DNA of 8,087 bases from positions 1 through 8,087 of the forward strand of contig CAZKUN010000344.1 of the NCBI GenBank assembly GCA_964555935.1, given 5' to 3'. The position numbers were made by a program, and so were the translations under genes. This stretch comes from CAZKUN01 sp964555935. GTDB lineage: Bacteria; Armatimonadota; Zipacnadia; Zipacnadales; VGFC01. This document shows positions 7,393-8,087 of the stretch, piece by piece (positions within the stretch are counted from its first letter, which is position 1; every line of letters begins with the position of its first letter). Below the pieces are notes generated by a model that was not told the origin of the DNA, ran no database searches, and saw only the letters and a list, made by a program, of their open reading frames with translations.

Positions 7393-7426
7393 GAATCGAC
7401 CCGCTTTCGACCCGAATCGGCTAGCA
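7360..7426. repeat. Direct repeat CGAWTCGGCTAGCA
   Basis: CGATTCGGCTAGCA (7360-7373) and CGAATCGGCTAGCA (7413-7426) match at 13 of 14 positions and are 53 bases apart. Each includes the palindrome GCTAGC. This is the longest repeat pair in the region. Confidence 0.7.
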
Positions 7427-7433
7427 CGCGAAC

Positions 7434-7455
7434 CACTTCCGGTTCACTTCCGGTT
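7434..7455. repeat. Perfect tandem duplication CACTTCCGGTT
   Basis: Two exact 11-base copies sit head to tail at 7434-7444 and 7445-7455. A third CTTCCGGTT occurs at 7209-7217, about 85 bases upstream of the deacetylase start. Confidence 0.75.
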
Positions 7456-7457
7456 GA

Positions 7458-7471
7458 GCCCATTATTGGGC
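7458..7471. other. Perfect 5-bp inverted repeat GCCCA-TTAT-TGGGC
   Basis: It lies directly after the tandem CACTTCCGGTT pair. It could form a small hairpin or an operator dyad. It is short enough to be chance. Confidence 0.35.
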
Positions 7472-7501
7472 GTCTCAGAGCCCGTGCATCATTAAGGTAG
7501 A

Positions 7502-7517
7502 CCAATGTTGAAATTGG
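7502..7517. other. Inverted repeat CCAAT-GTTGAA-ATTGG
   Basis: A perfect 5-bp dyad around six bases lies in an AT-richer island of this GC-rich region. An AT-rich stretch between two minus-strand genes could hold a promoter for the operon, but I find no good -35/-10 pair with 17-base spacing on the minus strand. Confidence 0.35.
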
Positions 7518-7614
7518 ATTAGGGGGACGACATCGAGGAGCGACTTGGCGGCGGAACCGGGACCTCCCGATCCAGCTTCCGCCACCTCCGACGACGCCTC
7601 CGGGACGGCGGCGG

Positions 7615-8022
7615 TCAACTGTCCGGATGCTCAACCGGACCGCGGCGCTGACGGCAGATGGCGATCGACGGGCCGCGCGACGACGGAGATGACTTGAGGA
7701 TGCACTTCGGCTCGTCCGTGTCGAGCCACTTGTCTTCGCTCAGACCTAGGGCGCGACCCATTCTCTCGAGAAGCGCGTCGTGGATCAGGGCGTCGCTCTC
7801 TTCCACGGCCCAATCGCGGGAGGTGATGGTGCAGTCGAAGAGCGTCTTGAGTTCCGCCCGCGTGAAGATGAACTGAACCGATCCGCTGGGGACATACGCC
7901 TCGCAGAACACATGGTGCAGGTGCTTATCCCAGATGACCGCGCCGTATAGCAACTGGTGGAATTCGCCGCGCGTGAACGTCAGCGTAAACTGCTCTTCGT
8001 GGGATCTGTCCAATCGTATCAC
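7615..8022 (-). CDS. Small hypothetical protein with a repeated FTRxE motif
   Basis: I do not recognise this 135-residue protein. Codon third positions are GC-rich and the composition is protein-like up to about residue 110; the last 25 residues are Ser/Arg/Pro-rich and less convincing. Two segments look like copies: FTRGEFHQLL at 16-25 and FTRAELKTLF at 53-62, each after a short beta-like stretch, which suggests an internal duplication. No signal peptide, membrane segment or catalytic motif is evident. The start is uncertain. The only usual start codon between the upstream TAG (8085-8083) and the conserved-looking part is GTG at 8022, which has no ribosome binding site and directly follows an inverted repeat. 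Upstream codons to 8082 also translate plausibly, so a non-standard start, an upstream frameshift or a truncated gene is possible. It shares the operon's strand but is separated from the deacetylase by nearly 500 bases. Confidence 0.6.
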   Translation of the reverse strand: MIRLDRSHEEQFTLTFTRGEFHQLLYGAVIWDKHLHHVFCEAYVPSGSVQFIFTRAELKTLFDCTITSRDWAVEESDALIHDALLERMGRALGLSEDKWLDTDEPKCILKSSPSSRGPSIAICRQRRGPVEHPDS

Positions 8023-8023
8023 C

Positions 8024-8040
8024 GACCCATTCGATGGGTC
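8024..8040. other. Perfect 7-bp inverted repeat abutting the GTG start
   Basis: GACCCAT-TCG-ATGGGTC reads as a perfect dyad with a three-base centre. On the minus strand it ends one base before the GTG at 8022. It could be an operator, or an RNA hairpin covering the site where a ribosome would bind. If the frame starts further upstream it is simply coding sequence. The remaining bases to the window end (8041-8087) show nothing else. Confidence 0.55.
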
Positions 8041-8087
8041 ACGTCCGATGAGGGCGAGGTCGCGACGATGCTCAGTGGAGTTCTAGT

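Larger units (their letters stand above)
7124..7614. other. Repeat-rich non-coding region upstream of the lyase operon
   Basis: No reading frame in these roughly 490 bases has convincing protein character. The longest candidate (7634 down to 7368, minus) is arginine/glycine/proline-rich and overlaps the end of the neighbouring gene. The region holds several short direct repeats and small inverted repeats (listed separately), C-runs at 7195-7200, 7282-7288, 7340-7344 and 7378-7382, and a more AT-rich island at about 7461-7520. It should contain the promoter and 5' leader of the deacetylase-lyase-GNAT operon and the 3' end of the small upstream gene. I see no convincing -35/-10 pair or terminator with a T-run. 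Confidence 0.6.

Noticed and set aside
7236..7455. Possible CRISPR array
   Set aside because: The repeats are only 6-14 bases, differ from one another and occur twice each; there is no constant 25-40 base repeat with unique spacers and no cas gene.
7440..7614. tRNA or other structured RNA gene
   Set aside because: The small dyads do not assemble into a cloverleaf or any riboswitch pattern I recognise.
7368..7634. 88-codon minus-strand open frame in the intergenic region
   Set aside because: Arg/Gly/Pro/Ser-rich composition, overlap with the end of the small upstream gene and no good ribosome binding site; judged non-coding.

Overview
The window is GC-rich bacterial DNA from an organism that degrades polysaccharides. 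Two large carbohydrate-active enzymes lie close together, and the long antisense reading frames are typical of high-GC DNA. No ribosomal or other phylogenetic marker is present. A PIG-L/LmbE deacetylase next to a chondroitinase-type lyase and a clan GH-D-like glycosidase would fit Planctomycetota, Lentisphaerota, Armatimonadota or similar CAZyme-rich lineages, but this is a weak inference.

Layout, left to right. (1) Positions 1-2509, + strand: the 3' part of a large multidomain glycoside hydrolase of the GH36/GH27 (clan GH-D) type. Its 5' end lies outside the window. (2) A 36-base convergent gap. (3) Positions 7123 down to 2546, - strand: a compact three-gene set in the order PIG-L deacetylase (7123-6419), secreted chondroitinase-ABC-like polysaccharide lyase (6422-3498) and tandem-GNAT acetyltransferase (3466-2546). 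The first two genes overlap by four bases (ATGA) and the second and third are 31 bases apart, so an operon is likely. (4) Positions 7124-7614: about 490 bases without a convincing gene, unusually rich in short direct and inverted repeats, and probably holding the operon's promoter and leader. (5) Positions 8022-7615, - strand: a small unrecognised protein with an internally repeated FTRxE motif. Its poorly defined GTG start abuts a perfect 7-bp inverted repeat.

How the genes may work together (inference): the secreted lyase would cut a glycosaminoglycan-like, N-acetylhexosamine- and uronate-containing polymer. The PIG-L protein has the fold of N-acetylglucosamine deacetylases and is translationally coupled to the lyase, so it could de-N-acetylate an amino sugar or another N-acyl compound. 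The GNAT could acylate a downstream amine. The convergent GH-D-like enzyme would remove other sugars. No sulfatase, transporter or regulator is visible, so the pathway is incomplete here.

The most noteworthy points are a deacetylase whose usual catalytic-base aspartate is alanine (HAAD instead of HPDD), a chondroitinase ABC homologue that keeps its His/Tyr/Arg/Glu tetrad but differs nearby, and the repeat-dense region upstream of the operon. I did not find clear evidence of a wholly new class of system.
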